DNA from: Irineochytrium annulatum
Taxonomy: Eukaryota; Chytridiomycota; Chytridiomycetes; Chytridiales; Chytridiaceae
DNA: 27,089 nucleotides
Assembly: GCA_027600665.1 (NCBI GenBank)
Contig: JADGJL010000279.1
Span: 1 to 27,089, forward strand
Reading direction: 5' to 3'
Of this stretch, positions 1 to 10,940 are shown piece after piece; position 1 is the stretch's first letter, and the number at the start of each line of letters is the position of its first letter. The notes under the pieces are model-generated. The model was not told the origin of the DNA. It saw only the letters and a program-made list of their open reading frames with translations, and made no database searches. A program made the translations under genes and the position numbers.

Positions 1-2222
1 ACCCCATCCTCCCCATCCAGCCGCGGCCCAAAACCATTTTTGGCCAGGATCGACTCCCGCAGTCGATCGACCGGCTCGACCTTCCACGTGCCCGTCGACA
101 TCGTCCGTCTTATGACGGGCGGGCGTGCTGGCGTGCCGTCGTCGGCCTCGTCCGTCTGTCGCTTCTTCGGGTGGTCCTTTATCGCCCGGTCCCCATTCAA
201 AAAGGGCTCCGCGTTGTCGTCGTCGCCCTCCGGTGCGTCCTTCTTCGACGGGGCATGGGTGTCGTCGTTGGCAGCATCGGCGGTGGCCTTCCGCTTCGAC
301 TTCGGCGGTGGCTTCAGGAAGTCGCCGTTGACAATCGGTTGATTAAGGGCCGGCGAAGGCTTCTCAGCCTTAAGTGGCGCCGCCTCATCATCCTCGTCAT
401 CCGAATCCATGATCCGCATGCTTCTTCGGCGCTTATGCGTTATGCCGTTGATCAGCGCCTTCTCAAAAGCATCTTTTCGCACCACAAACGCGCGCTCGAC
501 CTTATCGCTGACATGGTCGCCAACCAGCCTCGACTTTGGTGATAGCACCGCCTTTGCCGTACCCAACGTCGCTCCGTTAGCACCAGGAGCGTGAGGCGTC
601 GCGCTGGACAACTTTCCAGCGCTGTAGAACGAGGGCCCGTACAATACTAGGTCCTTCGCGCCCTTTTTCACGATCCCGGCGTTCATATCAACCGACTTCA
701 GTTTTGTATCCAAATCGGCTAACGGAGACTTCTTATGCTTCGATACCTCTGCAACCTCAACCTTCATCGCCGGCTTCGACCCGGGTTTCACCTCAGCTCC
801 TTTGGCCCCGATGAACGCATTGACCTTGGAAGGCGGCACGGTCTCGTAAAAGAGCATGTACGCCTTTTGGTCGAGAACCGTCTTCTGGCTTACTTGCCGC
901 ACCTCTGAATCATTCATCAGATACCAAAGCCCGTTCGATGCCTTAATGTATGAGAAGTAGTGGCCGGAGTGAATTCCGTGGCCAGAGTGCACGAGGACGC
1001 CGATGAGGGTATACGTTCCAGCGGCTTTGTTCTGCCATTGTTCGGTTAGCATGATTAATGATGCACAAATTAAAGACCTTTGCCGGCTCGCACAAGAAGG
1101 GCCGCACGTCCAAAGCGATAGGAAACTTAATATGCCGGTCAATTTTCACGCTGCTGATGCCGAAGTCAAATCGCTTCAAGTGTAAAACGAGCACCAAAGG
1201 CGGAGTCGCTATTCCCAGCTTCTTCTGAGCGTCAACCAGCACTTTGCATCTTCCAAATTTTTAAAAATTTTGCACCCGCGACTTCCTAATACTTACTTCG
1301 AACACCGATATCGGTTGTCCTTTGTCAGCAGCTCGGGCTTTGTGAAGTGTCTGAACGCCTTCTCCAGGGTTTCGCACTTTTTGATCTCCAAACTAATATC
1401 TAGGACCGTCTCCGACGTGTTTGAGGGATGGCCACATTTCATACATTTGACCTGACTTTGAAGGTACCCGCCGAAGATCTGATGGATGACGGTTTCTTCC
1501 TTAACCTTCTCCTCAAGCCTGAAGGACGGGCGGAACCGTGAGTCGGATAGTCAGAAGCGAGTGGCGACAACTTACTTCGGATGCCCTGCCAAACAAGCTG
1601 TCTGTAAGGAGTCGATGAAGCAACGAAGAAACTCATGAGAGTCCTCTTGTCGTCCAATGCGCAAATGCTTTGAAATCGCTAAGATTTAGGTCAGAAACAG
1701 AAACACCTGCCAGACCAACCAACATTTTAGTCTGCTCACAAGTACTTTGGGGCTGACGACGCGTGCCTTTGGACCTTCCCCAAGGCACCGAACGACATGC
1801 GTCTCCAGGTCGCAAAAGGTGCAAGTTCCAGATTTCTGGCCTGTACAGGATTAGCATGGGTTACATAGAAGAAGAAATGAAGTTCAAAACGAATTACGCA
1901 GCACGATTAGATACTCACATGTTCGACTATGTGATCTCTCAAGCAAGTAGCAAGCGAGTGGCGGCGTGTATGTCAAGCACTGCAACACACTGTTAAAGAA
2001 ACAGGTGTTGCCGAGGTTCGAAAGGCCCGGGCCTATGGGCAGCGTCTCCGGCCACGTCAGATGAAGCCTCTCACGCGGGAAAACGGTGTGCCTGCGGCCG
2101 CCGTGATCGCCGGCGCCGCTCACCGCGCCTTTCCCGGCGACTGACACCTCGATGCGGGAGACGTCGACCCCTGGGCGCGTCGTCTCAACGAAAGTAATCC
2201 GCCGCTTCAGAAGAGGCTCCAT
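1..2222 (-). CDS. Ubiquitin carboxyl-terminal hydrolase, USP36/USP42 type (3' end cut by window edge)
   Basis: Cysteine protease that removes ubiquitin from proteins; the closest animal relatives, USP36 and USP42, act in the nucleolus and nucleus. Exon 1 (2222-1919) carries the Cys box [18 protein letters not shown] with the catalytic Cys. Exon 2 (1840-1724) has a Cys-rich stretch. Exon 3 (from 1678) carries [17 protein letters not shown] later exon has [17 protein letters not shown], and with CSKC after the next splice this supplies the two Cys pairs of the USP zinc-binding fingers. Then come [10 protein letters not shown] and the His box [15 protein letters not shown] followed by LMNDSEV (catalytic His and Asn/Asp). 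At least five introns were placed, for example AAG|GT near 1095 to AG|AAC near 1050. After the protease domain, a long Lys/Ser/Asp-rich tail stays open from about 850 to position 1, so the C-terminus lies outside the window. The start is the first Met of an open frame. The family is secure; the USP36 versus USP42 assignment is inferred. Confidence 0.9.
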
Positions 2223-2504
2223 CGGTCTCGTTTGCCGTGATCAGGCCGCTTTATGAGGGATCCTCTGGAGTGGCCAGTTGAAGAAAAAGGGGTCGAGTCG
2301 CTTCAAAGACTCTCCAAATCCAAATTGTCCTCGCCGCTCTCGCGATCTCGACGTTCGAGCTTCCAGCTACAGCGACCGGGACGACGGTCCGAGGATCGAG
2401 TCTATCTTTGTCCCTGATCCTCCTCATACTGGTCCCTCACCTCAACCCGATAACTGCCTGCTGGAAGGCGACGATCACGCAGACTCTGAACCGCTACCGT
2501 CAAC
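2223..2504. promoter_or_regulatory. Divergent intergenic region between the USP gene and FHIP
   Basis: These 282 bp separate the start codons of two divergently transcribed genes and must hold both 5' UTRs and promoters. An open frame on the plus strand (2278-2544) overlaps the FHIP start codon in another frame and has no recognisable content. No TATA box stands out. Confidence 0.5.
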
Positions 2505-5229
2505 ATGTCGTCGCAAACACCACTCCAGTTCTTTCAGAACATGAACTTTGGCGGCTTCGGCTCTGGGAAGAAGCCGCGGGAGCGGGCTCATTTGGTGCAG
2601 AAGTTCCAAAGGGCCTGGTGCGTGGGAAACAGCCTGAAGCTCACTTTTTAGTCCTAACGTGATGATATATCCTCTATAGGGATTCTATTATTATTGACTA
2701 CCAGGTTAGGATGATCATGACAGGGAGCATCTTACTGATTCTGCCAGACGGAGAGCAACTGGACAAAACACGTCTCGAACACGGATATTATCAAAAGTTT
2801 GGAGACAATGGTTGATATCCTGGTGAAAGAGCATGCAATTATGGATGGAGGCGTAGAGCCCGGAGGCTGCACGGAGTTGTTCTTGAACGACGACATGATG
2901 GCGCAGTTGGTAAAGATATCGGAGAACGACGTCCCGCTCGGGTTTCGTGGCGAGGTGATTCGGTTCCTGAACAATCTTGTCGCCGTGTTGGACTCGAAAT
3001 TGATGATTCAGAACGCAATACACCGGCCGACGCTTACACTGATTCGGCTGTGTTTGGCAGACAAGGAGAAGAAGTATGAGGATGAGATGCTGGAGCTTGA
3101 GTACGACATTGCAGCAAAGATCCACGAGTACCCGGAATTGCTGTACATCTTCTTCATCAAGACGTTCGTGCCTCGGAACGTGTCGATGGAGTCGTTCAAC
3201 GCGGGCCAGGCTTTCACGTCCACGGCATCCCTCGTCCCTTCCCGATCATCGACCACCTCGGCCAGTAAGCTCGACCAGATGGACGGCGTCTTCGAGTTCT
3301 CGCTGTTCGAACATCTTCTGCGATATGTTCACCTCGAGGGACATCGGGGCGACTTCGCGAGAGAGTCCTGCTTATTTCTGATAGAACTGGCGACAAACGA
3401 CCTGGGGACATACATCGCGTCGTCCGAGTTCGCCTCCGTTGCGATCGCGGGGCTGGGAGGGCTCTACTCGCAACTGCCTCCGACGCTGCCTGCCGGGATC
3501 TCGTGGGGCGACCCGATACGAGGGTCGCTGAGTACGACGGTGATCAACCGAAGGAATCCTTTGGATGTGTTCATGAATGATATGGACTCCTTCATGCGGC
3601 TGGTGCGGTTTGTGCAAGGAATCCTCCTGAAATGCCCGAGTCATAAAATCACCACTGCTATGCTGAACGATCTGAAGCACACATTCCTCGACAACATTGT
3701 TCAGTCTTCAATCACAAGCGCGAGCGATTTCGACGGCACGACGGTTACCGCGCTGTACTATATCCACCAGATGCTGCTCGCTATTAAGGAGGATCAACTC
3801 TCGACCTTGTTCGCCGTGTTTTTGTTGAGCGGGGACGACGACGATGATCATAACGGCTCGAATGACGGGAAGCAGGAATCTGGCGCACCGGACAGTGCAG
3901 GAAAATCCCCAGCAGCAGGACATGGGAGTCAGGAGCTCCGGCTACGGCCACGCGACATCTTGATCTCGAAGCTCAACTCCCTGTCGGAGGAGGTCGTAAC
4001 GGCGACTTTGAACCTCTTTCAAACACTCCTCTCCCACCACTCCGTCCATTCCCTCCACCTCCTCATAGAGCGCCTCCCCGCACCAAAAGGCGGCCACAAC
4101 TCATACTCCTGGGACCCGAAGAGCCAAGCTGGTTACAAGCGATCCGTTGACGCCATCTCGACTGACATTCACGATCACCTCTCTATGGTTGCGCGGTATT
4201 TCGCCCTCGTGCCGCCCGAATCATCACTGCCGATCCCTTCACTGACGCCGCATGACATGACGCCGAACGCGGGCGGCGGGCTACCGGAGGAGACGACTCT
4301 CGGCGCCTACCTGACGGAGGCCGAAACGGTGATGAAGTCGCACTCGAACCGGCATCAGCGGGCGCGGGCCGCCCCGCCCGTCATCACATCTCGAATGTCA
4401 TCCCTACCGTCGACCTCCCAGATCCAGTCTCCGACCGCCACTTCGCCCGCCACGATTCGGAGAGCGCTTGGAGACTCGGACGCGGATGTGGGTGGACTGC
4501 TGGATGCGAACTCGCCCGTGAGGGAGGCGATGATCGAGTTGGGGAAGGACGTAACGCTGCGGAAGTTCCTGGGGAAGTTTTCAAACTTCTTTAGCCACTC
4601 GTACGAAATCAATCTTGTGAGGATTCCTTTTATGATCGTCATTTCGTCTTCGTTCCTTCCCCTTTGTCAATTTCTTTGCGCCGTTAGTGTGGACGTTTCG
4701 CGGTTCCGAGTTGTGACAGCGTCGGCCTCTAATGTGCTTTATTTTCGAAGGCGTTAACAGGCGTTATCTCCCACCTCGCCGCCGCCCCTGTTCCCCTCCT
4801 CTACATGTATCTTTACGCGTCGGACGTGCTCCTCGGACCCTCGTACTCATCCCTCCACACGGTGCTGGTTCGGCTGCGGCGGGAAGTGGAAGAGCGGCGG
4901 GCGACGATTCGCGGCTTTGACGAATCGCTGGCCAGGACACGGGAGCAGTTGTTCAAATCTGGTCCATCCGCCATTGTGACATCTTCGGGGACGTCGAGCG
5001 GAGACTGGCTCCGGGGTCGGAAGGAGGCGGCCGCTCGCGAGAGGTTGGCCTCGTCCATGGGCGAGTTAGATCTGGATGCGGAGTTTCTTAAGAATGTCGT
5101 GGTGCTTGAGGAGGCTGTAAAGGAGTTGTTGGCGATCATCGTGATGCATGGTAACCTATTTCGTTGCCCGCGTATTTACTAAGAACTTTTGAAGGTTCTC
5201 GCGAGCACGATCAGATTTATTACCTATAA
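2505..5229 (+). CDS. FHF complex subunit, HOOK-interacting protein (FHIP / FAM160 / RAI16 family)
   Basis: FHIP proteins join FTS and HOOK in a complex that links early endosomes to dynein for microtubule transport. The model has five exons: 2505-2617, 2680-2704, 2748-4616, 4751-5150 and 5195-5229, giving 813 residues with all phases consistent. The N-terminus reads MSSQTPLQFFQNMNFGGFGS, and conserved family stretches follow: a helical block with EVIRFLNNLVAVLDSK and NAIHRPTLTLIRLC, then CLFLIELATND with a GLGGLYSQLPPTLP segment, then NLFQTLLSHHSVHSLHLLIE, and after the third intron NLALTGVISHLAAAPVPLLY, the C-terminal signature of FAM160 proteins. An Asp-rich loop (DDDDDH) and Ser/Pro-rich linkers separate the helical blocks. 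The large exon stays open through the 134-nt third intron, so a naive frame would end at 4757. The splice 4616/4751 restores the family C-terminus and is strongly preferred. Presence of the full FHF pathway in this organism is inferred. Confidence 0.88.
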
Positions 5230-5377
5230 ATGCACCAGGAGCGAGCACGTTTCACGGCGCGATCACGTTATTAATGCACTGTTTCTTAATTCTTCTGACT
5301 TTATTGTGTTTTTCCTACAATAGAAATGAATCCTATTTTACGCTTCGTGATATGCGCAACCATTGACCCCATCTTCA

Positions 5378-6073
5378 TCATTTGCCTCCCTTCTTCCCCT
5401 TATCCCCCTCCGGCATGCCAATCTGCTTCTTGATGGAGATCTCTGTTATTCTTAGACACGTGTGGTGCGGCCTGTTCCTAACCACCTTTATATGCCCATG
5501 CCTCTTCCAGTGACGCCTCACCACCTCCCCACCGACCGTATGCTCAATCACCACAGCCTTCACCGTGAAAAAGTCGGGCCTCACGTACGGGTTTCCCTGC
5601 AAAATGTAATCCTCCCCGCCCAACTCCCTCACGCGGTCTAGCTCAATCTCGTCCCCCAGCTGCAGCTCGTTCATCCTCATCGTCACGATGATGTCGCGCG
5701 CGCGCACGTGGTAAGGGCGCGACTTGATCTCGACAATGGCGTGGTGGTTCCGCTGCTCCCGGAGCTTCGCCAGCGCGTCCAGAGTGGATTGCGACCATTG
5801 CGTTGGAGGCTGATATTCCGACAGCGCCTGCTGATGCGTTATTGCGAGGGGTCCTTTTCGTCGCGTCGGGGTTGCGGGCTTGGCTTTCGCAGGGTCGAGG
5901 ACGGCGGTGGTCTTCTTCCACAGCTTCCGCCGCCGGACCGCAGGCTCGTCCAGCAGTCCATCCAAGGATTGTGGAGGCTTCGGCGGCGGCGCGGGATTCG
6001 AGGAGGCCTTGGACACGCATCGTCGGGAGGTTTGGACGGCCCCGGCGAGGGTCGGCCGAGTGCAGGCTCGCAA
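5378..6073 (-). CDS. Mitochondrial large-subunit ribosomal protein bL21m
   Basis: Structural protein of the mitochondrial 54S/39S ribosomal subunit. It is a single exon of 231 residues. The first 60 or so residues are rich in Arg, Ser, Ala and Pro with no acidic run (MRACTRPTLAGAVQTSRRCV), consistent with a mitochondrial targeting sequence. The bL21 fold occupies the C-terminal 100 residues: LQLGDEIELDRVRELGGED is the family's 'vGd.i.ldrVl.vgged' motif, then VRPDFFTVKAVVIEHTVGGE and the basic RRHWKRHGHIKVVRNRPHHT, which matches the rRNA-contacting 'kyrrrk.yrr..gHRq..T.l.I' segment. It ends in a Lys/Gly-rich tail. It is convergent with FHIP, with 148 bp between stop codons. The start is the first Met and gives a plausible presequence. 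Confidence 0.9.
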   Translation of the reverse strand: MRACTRPTLAGAVQTSRRCVSKASSNPAPPPKPPQSLDGLLDEPAVRRRKLWKKTTAVLDPAKAKPATPTRRKGPLAITHQQALSEYQPPTQWSQSTLDALAKLREQRNHHAIVEIKSRPYHVRARDIIVTMRMNELQLGDEIELDRVRELGGEDYILQGNPYVRPDFFTVKAVVIEHTVGGEVVRRHWKRHGHIKVVRNRPHHTCLRITEISIKKQIGMPEGDKGKKGGK

Positions 6074-7704
6074 CAGCGTGGGGAGGCGATCGACTGGAGA
6101 AAAAACCCGGATGACATTAGCGCGCTATATCCAGGCAAACGAAGGATCCATACCGAGCATCGCTACTCTTCGCTGTAAGTGATAGCAAAATGCCTGTACG
6201 TCGAATTTGACGTCCCGCGACTTCCACTGCTGGCCTTTCCCTTCGAAACTTCGTTGATCTTTTTCAACCGCTGCTTTAAAAAGATTATTTAGTATGAAGT
6301 CTACCCACTTATTACTTGCGTATTCTTTTATTACAAATTCATGTCTCCCAGTATTCAGGGAATGGGCCGAATCGTCCAAATAGTAAACGCAGAACCAGCG
6401 CCGCAAAGTGATGCGACTTGTGATTGCCGCAGGTTGTCCGATGTCCAGTGTCAGCTGTTTCCTTCGTCTTTCTAATATGCACGAACTCGGCTTCGTTCAT
6501 CCTTAGTATTTCAGGCGGCCTCCGTGAGCCCCTGTGCTGCACGACAAAACCTCAGCACAATTTACTGCCTGCTCACAGGGGTCTGATAGCGAAGGCAAAC
6601 AGCAATGATATGACAAGGCATATTGGGTGGCGTAAATCTGCCACCGCAGGGGTGCGCGACAGTTAGCGAGGCTTTGAATTTCGATTTGTGGTCGTGGTCA
6701 CAGGTGGCATGCATCGGACCTTTTTTACTTTGGGAGTCACGCGTATAGTCTGTACGCGTGAACGCGTCCACCCGGCGCGTTCACGGTGGACGCGTTGTTG
6801 GAGTGCTGTTGGGCACAATCCCCATTAGCATTGGTTTCCCATACGTAAAAGCAATGATGACGCAATGCAACTTTTCCACCTTGCGCCTGCTCGGCGTTGT
6901 GCAACGTTATTTTACTTTTCCCTTTGCACCGGAAGGAAACTTCGACGTTTATCTTGAAAAACAAGGTCGTGTAGACGGCGCAGAGCTGCACCGCTTAAAT
7001 CTACTGTCGTTATGTTGGATTTACTTTATGTGTTATTTTATTTTTTTGGCCAGAAAAGGACCGTCGTTCTTGCTCGAAGCGTGTTTTTCATATGTAAAAT
7101 ATAGTGACTATTTCGGAAGGAATCTCCAGAAGCTGCTCTGCAGGTTTTAGTAGTGAAATACTTTGTATTTGGCAAAATCCCAACATTCTGTATAGCATTT
7201 GCGGGCTTCCTCGCCTTCTCTCCGGAAATAGAACTCACTTGCGCCGTCTCGCCTCCCAACGCTTTTTGGTCACCACAGGAGCACGGACCCAACGTCAGGA
7301 TAACCGTCATCCTCCCGACCCCGTCACCCCGACATCCGCCGACGTCCTCCTAATTGTCCGGGATCCCCCAACTAGCCCGTCGGCCGCCCCCCGTTCTCCT
7401 CACCTTCACTAGGTGCGTTTGCACGATGTCATGGACTGCGACGCCGCCGGATGACGGGACCTGGACCTCGGATGGACGATCTGGGAACTGGGACTGAGAC
7501 GGGGATGGATCATGGTTGGGGTGGACGCCGGGGAGAATGCATGGCATGTGGGCGATCTTGGGTGCATTGCCCCTGATCCACCCATACGCGGACGCCATTC
7601 ACCCTTGATCGGATCCTCCTTGCCTTCCCTTGCATCATGCTAATCTTGACGTTCCCTTCTTTGATCTCCAGCTTCTCGCGCACTTATCCGCCTCGAACGA
7701 CCAA
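6074..7704. other. 1.6-kb interval without a recognisable gene
   Basis: Open frames here are short (up to 130 codons), overlap one another on both strands and show no family signature I recognise. The longest are 6125-6406 on the minus strand, with Trp/Tyr-rich content (WFCVYYLDD), and 6758-7150 on the plus strand. The left part is the likely promoter and 5' UTR of the bL21m gene, and the right part (from about 7400) that of Rac1. A pyrimidine-rich stretch ending in CTCCAG at about 7673 could close a 5'-UTR intron of Rac1. A cluster of ACGCGT boxes lies at 6739-6796 and is listed separately. A small exon-split gene or a decayed mobile element cannot be excluded. Confidence 0.5.
6739..6796. 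promoter_or_regulatory. Cluster of four ACGCGT (MCB-like) boxes within nested inverted repeats
   Basis: ACGCGT occurs at 6739-6744, 6754-6759, 6762-6767 and 6790-6795, with a near-match GCGCGT at 6775-6780. AACGCGTCCACC (6761-6772) and GGTGGACGCGTT (6785-6796) form a perfect 12-bp inverted repeat around a 12-nt spacer. A competing 9-bp pair, GTGAACGCG (6758-6766) and CGCGTTCAC (6776-6784), overlaps it. ACGCGT is the binding site of the fungal MBF/DSC1 cell-cycle factor; use of these copies by such a factor is inferred. The site lies about 0.7 kb upstream of the bL21m start and 0.9 kb upstream of the Rac1 start, so the target gene is unclear. Confidence 0.4.
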
Positions 7705-8804
7705 ATGCAGGCCATTAAATGTGTTGTGGTGGGCGATGGGTGAGTTCGCTGAGCTTGTGCGGGGCCGGGACGATGGGTTGGAGCGAGTGATTGGACTTGC
7801 ATTGGCGGTTGTGGAAGACCGGAGTGTGTTGGGTATCGAAATGCGAGATATGGATTCAGGAGGAGATTTTTAATGAGAGGCGGCCTGGAGGGCGATTGAT
7901 GCGTTGCAAGTGACGGACACGAGTTCATCGAGAACGTTGTCGTGTTGCTAATCGTCCTTTCTTTATCTTCCGTTGTTCAGTGCCGTCGGAAAGACTTGCC
8001 GTATGTATTTTGACTTTGCTATTCGTTTGGATAAGGCAAATAACTGTCCTCCTTTCCCCAGTGTTGATCAGTTACACGACGAACGCCTTCCCCGGAGAGT
8101 ACATCCCGACAGTGTAAGTTGCAAGCCTGTTATCTCCTCGTCTCATCGTTTGTGTGGAACCTGACTTTCTCTATAGGTTCGACAACTACTCTGCGAATGT
8201 GATGGTTGACGGCAAGCCCATCAATCTGGGTCTTTGGGACACGGCTGGTCAGGAAGACTACGACCGGCTCCGACCCCTCTCCTACCCGCAAACGGACGTC
8301 TTCCTCATCTGCTTCTCCCTTGTCTCGCCCCCCTCCTTTGAGAACGTCCGAACCAAGGTATAGTCTCTTCCACTCACATAGAACCCCCTCTCTCTTTTTC
8401 ATTTTAACTTATTCTCAACTCCCCTTTCACAGTGGTTCCCCGAAATCAGCCACCACGCCCCCAACACGCCCGTCATCCTTGTTGGTACCAAGCTCGATTT
8501 GCGCGAGGACCGCGAGACGATCGAGAAGCTCCGCGAGAAGAGGATGGCGCCGATCACGTACCCGCAGGGCCTCCAGATGGCGAAGGAGATTAACGGTGTC
8601 AAGTACCTTGAGTGCTCGGCCCTGACCCAAAAGGGACTGAAGAACGTTTTCGACGAGGCCATCAGGGCCGTCCTCAGCCCCGCCGCGCCGCCCAAGAAGA
8701 GGAGGGAGGGGAAGTGTGTCATTGTGGTATGTTTTCCTTGCTTTCTCTTTCCCTTTGCAAGACGGTGATGTTAGCTAACTCTATCGTTCCTCCCTTAATA
8801 GTAA
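7705..8804 (+). CDS. Rac1 family small GTPase
   Basis: Rho-family GTPase that switches actin remodelling and polarised growth at the plasma membrane. The model has six exons: 7705-7739, 7981-8000, 8062-8113, 8177-8357, 8433-8726 and 8802-8804, giving 194 residues. It begins [19 protein letters not shown] is the P-loop, YIPTVFDNY switch I with the effector Thr, and [20 protein letters not shown] switch [10 protein letters not shown] is the G4 region (TKLD) with the Rho insert following, and ECSAL is G5. This is near-identical to animal Rac1 and separates it from Cdc42 and RhoA. The C-terminus is a basic stretch (PKKRRE) followed by CVIV, a CAAX prenylation box. The last intron (8727-8801) falls exactly after the final Val codon, and the last coding exon is only the TAA. 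Reading through that intron would add 14 residues before a stop at 8766-8768. The hydrophobic X residue (Val) suggests geranylgeranylation, which is inferred. Confidence 0.95.
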
Positions 8805-9635
8805 TCTTCTCGCGTCATCTTTCGCCACATTTCGGTCGCAGTGTTTTCTCCTTTACCTCTTTAAAGAATTCGTTGTTGGCTGTGTAGTGGATGGTGAGGA
8901 GCAAGGAACATCATGTTGTGGATCTTATACTGTGTGTGTGGCGTGCGTGTGCTTAGGTCTTTTCAGTTGTGTTTTGAATATTGGGGATTTTTTAAACGGC
9001 ATATGTGTGTGTGAAGGCATGTTTTTAGTTTACTTACTGGCCCCCGCTTTCCTCCTATTTCTCCCTCTCCCTCTTCCAAAGTTCTTGCCTTATTTTCCCA
9101 TATTGTTCTTTTGTGCTTTCCTCTTCAATTTTCTTTTTCGGTTTGTTTTTCTGTCATTGTCAAAGAAGAAAAATGAATAGTGTCATGCTGCATTGTTGCC
9201 TTGTGGTTATTGAGACTCATTTTTCGTGATATATGGATGGCGAGCCGTTCGCCGACGGAAATGTAATACTTTATCTTTTTACATCTGTTACGGTGATATG
9301 GGAAGCCTCCTTGAACTCTTGCAGCAAGTCGCTTCAATTTCTTCTATTCTCCTTTGACAATGTGTGGGCTTGGAGCACCCCTTCCTTCAGCTTTCCATTA
9401 TAACCTATTGTGGTTCGAATCTTTTCCTTCATTCAGTACAATTCTCGTGACACTCCTGCAAATTAAGAACTTGTGCTTGTCGTGGGCTACTTGTAAGTGA
9501 GAAAGCGGGGGCTATAAATCCAACGTTCTTGAAAGCTGCTGGACTGGAGCAGCTGCCGGTACTTCCATCCTCGGTGCTGAGTCGAGCCTAGCTACCCAAA
9601 ATGCACATTGGTACATATCTGCCAGAATAAGACCG
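8805..9635. other. Convergent intergenic region between Rac1 and the methyltransferase gene
   Basis: These 831 bp hold the 3' UTRs of two convergent genes. Around 8930-9010 the sequence is rich in TGTGTG tracts, and 9045-9150 is a long pyrimidine-rich tract. An open frame at 8887-9180 translates to low-complexity hydrophobic sequence (Phe/Leu/Pro) and looks like a by-product of that tract. No RNA gene or repeat element was recognised. Confidence 0.5.
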
Positions 9636-10940
9636 TTAGATCTTCCGATTAGAATACGCCTCACATTTGAGCATCGAAGTCGGGTTAGACGAGTATGTGG
9701 ACGGGCAGACGCGCTCGATCTCGAAGACGAAGCCGAACTTCTTGGCGACGTCCTTGACCTCGTCGAGGGAGAGGTCGATGGAGATCTCGGTCTTCATGCC
9801 CTCAAAGTGGTAAAGCAACGGGCCAAGGTTGATCCATGTGCCGCCTGCTTTGAGTGCTTTAGAGATGACCTCGAGGTAGTGGATAATGTTCTTGGCGGTG
9901 TCTATGAAGTAGCAAGTGACGATTACGTCCCAGGCCCCTATAACCATCGTTTAGCGCCACGAATCCGCGCAAAGAAAGGAAGAGAGATCTGTTTGCAAAC
10001 CTAGCTGGTCCGGATGCGAATACACCTCCAGGAAGTCTCCCGCAACCATACTAAAATCCGCCTTCGCCGGTATCGCCTCCGGCACGATGTCGGGAATTTT
10101 GACGGCCGCCGCTTGGGTCTTGCCCGAGACCTGGTTCGAGAACGTGTGGATCCAAGGGAAGATCTCATGCTTTCCGACGCTCTTAACCGTGTTGAGGATG
10201 AAGTTCGAGGCGAGGAGCATGTAGAAGCTAAACTCATTTCCTTGGACCGTGAAACCCTGAGCGACGATGTCGTAGCAGAGACGACCGAGACCAGCGCCGG
10301 GTACGAGAACGGAGATGGTGCCTCTTTGTGCACAACAGATTAGGACAACTGCGGGATGCATAGTCATGAAGGCCTGTAGGCGAGGCTGACCTGTCGGCGG
10401 GGCGAACATCCTTGAAGCGATCCTTCAGCGCGTCAAGTATCGGCTTGTAGGTCGCATCCCGCTCAGGCCTGCCATCCTCGCTCCAGTCGCGCACAAACTG
10501 CCGAAGCGTGCTCCGGACCTTGTCCATATCGCTCTCCATCACCGTGTCCGCCTTGGCAGAGTTCGCGCCATTCTACAGATCCACACGACCCTTAGATATC
10601 CGAACGCGGTCAGCGGAAGTTCGTCCCGCACCTGCTGTGATGCCTCGATTTCATTGATGTCATCCGTCCCCTCCTGCGCCATGACGATCGCCCGCAGAAA
10701 CTCCCCGTTTCTTTTTATCTTCTCATCGACGGCGTCGAGCCTCAAGCCATATCCCGGCGCGAGGGCCCGGTGCGCGGCTGGGATGGAGCACCAGTCTTTC
10801 CGCCGCTTCTTGGCAGCCAGGGCCGTGTGCGACGGGTAGTTCAGGAAGGCCCTGAGGACCTTGTTATACATGCGCGACTCGTTCAGGTGGTCATCGGCCG
10901 TCTCGTTAAAGCCATCACTTGTAGGAAGGTGGGGAAACAT
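9636..10940 (-). CDS. Carnosine N-methyltransferase family protein (N2227 domain)
   Basis: SAM-dependent methyltransferase; characterised eukaryotic members N-methylate carnosine to anserine, while the fungal substrate may be another small His-containing molecule. The model has four exons: 10940-10632, 10572-10391, 10323-10001 and 9937-9636, giving 371 residues. The N-terminal helical part reads HLNESRMYNKVLRAFLNYPS. SAM motif I is ISVLVPGAGLGRLCYDI, followed by the family's GNEFSFYMLLASNFILN. A second conserved block is FSMVAGDFLEVY, and the C-terminal half has WDVIVTCYFIDTAKNIIHYL and GGTWINLGPLLYHF, the 'GGxWiNlGPLlyHf' signature of N2227 proteins. An in-frame TGA lies five codons upstream of the chosen Met, which supports that start. 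Length is close to the human enzyme. The family call is secure; the physiological substrate is not shown by the sequence. Confidence 0.93.

Noticed and set aside
1..840. Plus-strand open frames at 40-342 and 171-542
   Set aside because: They run antisense to the continuous Lys/Asp-rich tail of the ubiquitin hydrolase and show no motif of their own.
4617..4757. Continuous extension of the large FHIP exon to a stop at 4755-4757
   Set aside because: The extension is unlike the family, while splicing 4616 to 4751 recovers the conserved C-terminal FAM160 motif in frame.
8887..9180. 97-codon plus-strand open frame with hydrophobic Phe/Leu/Pro-rich translation
   Set aside because: It lies in the Rac1 3' region and its composition follows from TG repeats and pyrimidine tracts; no family or start context supports it.
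9411..9422. GGTTCGAATC, resembling a tRNA T-loop
   Set aside because: The flanking bases do not form a T stem, and no A box or acceptor stem could be placed around it.
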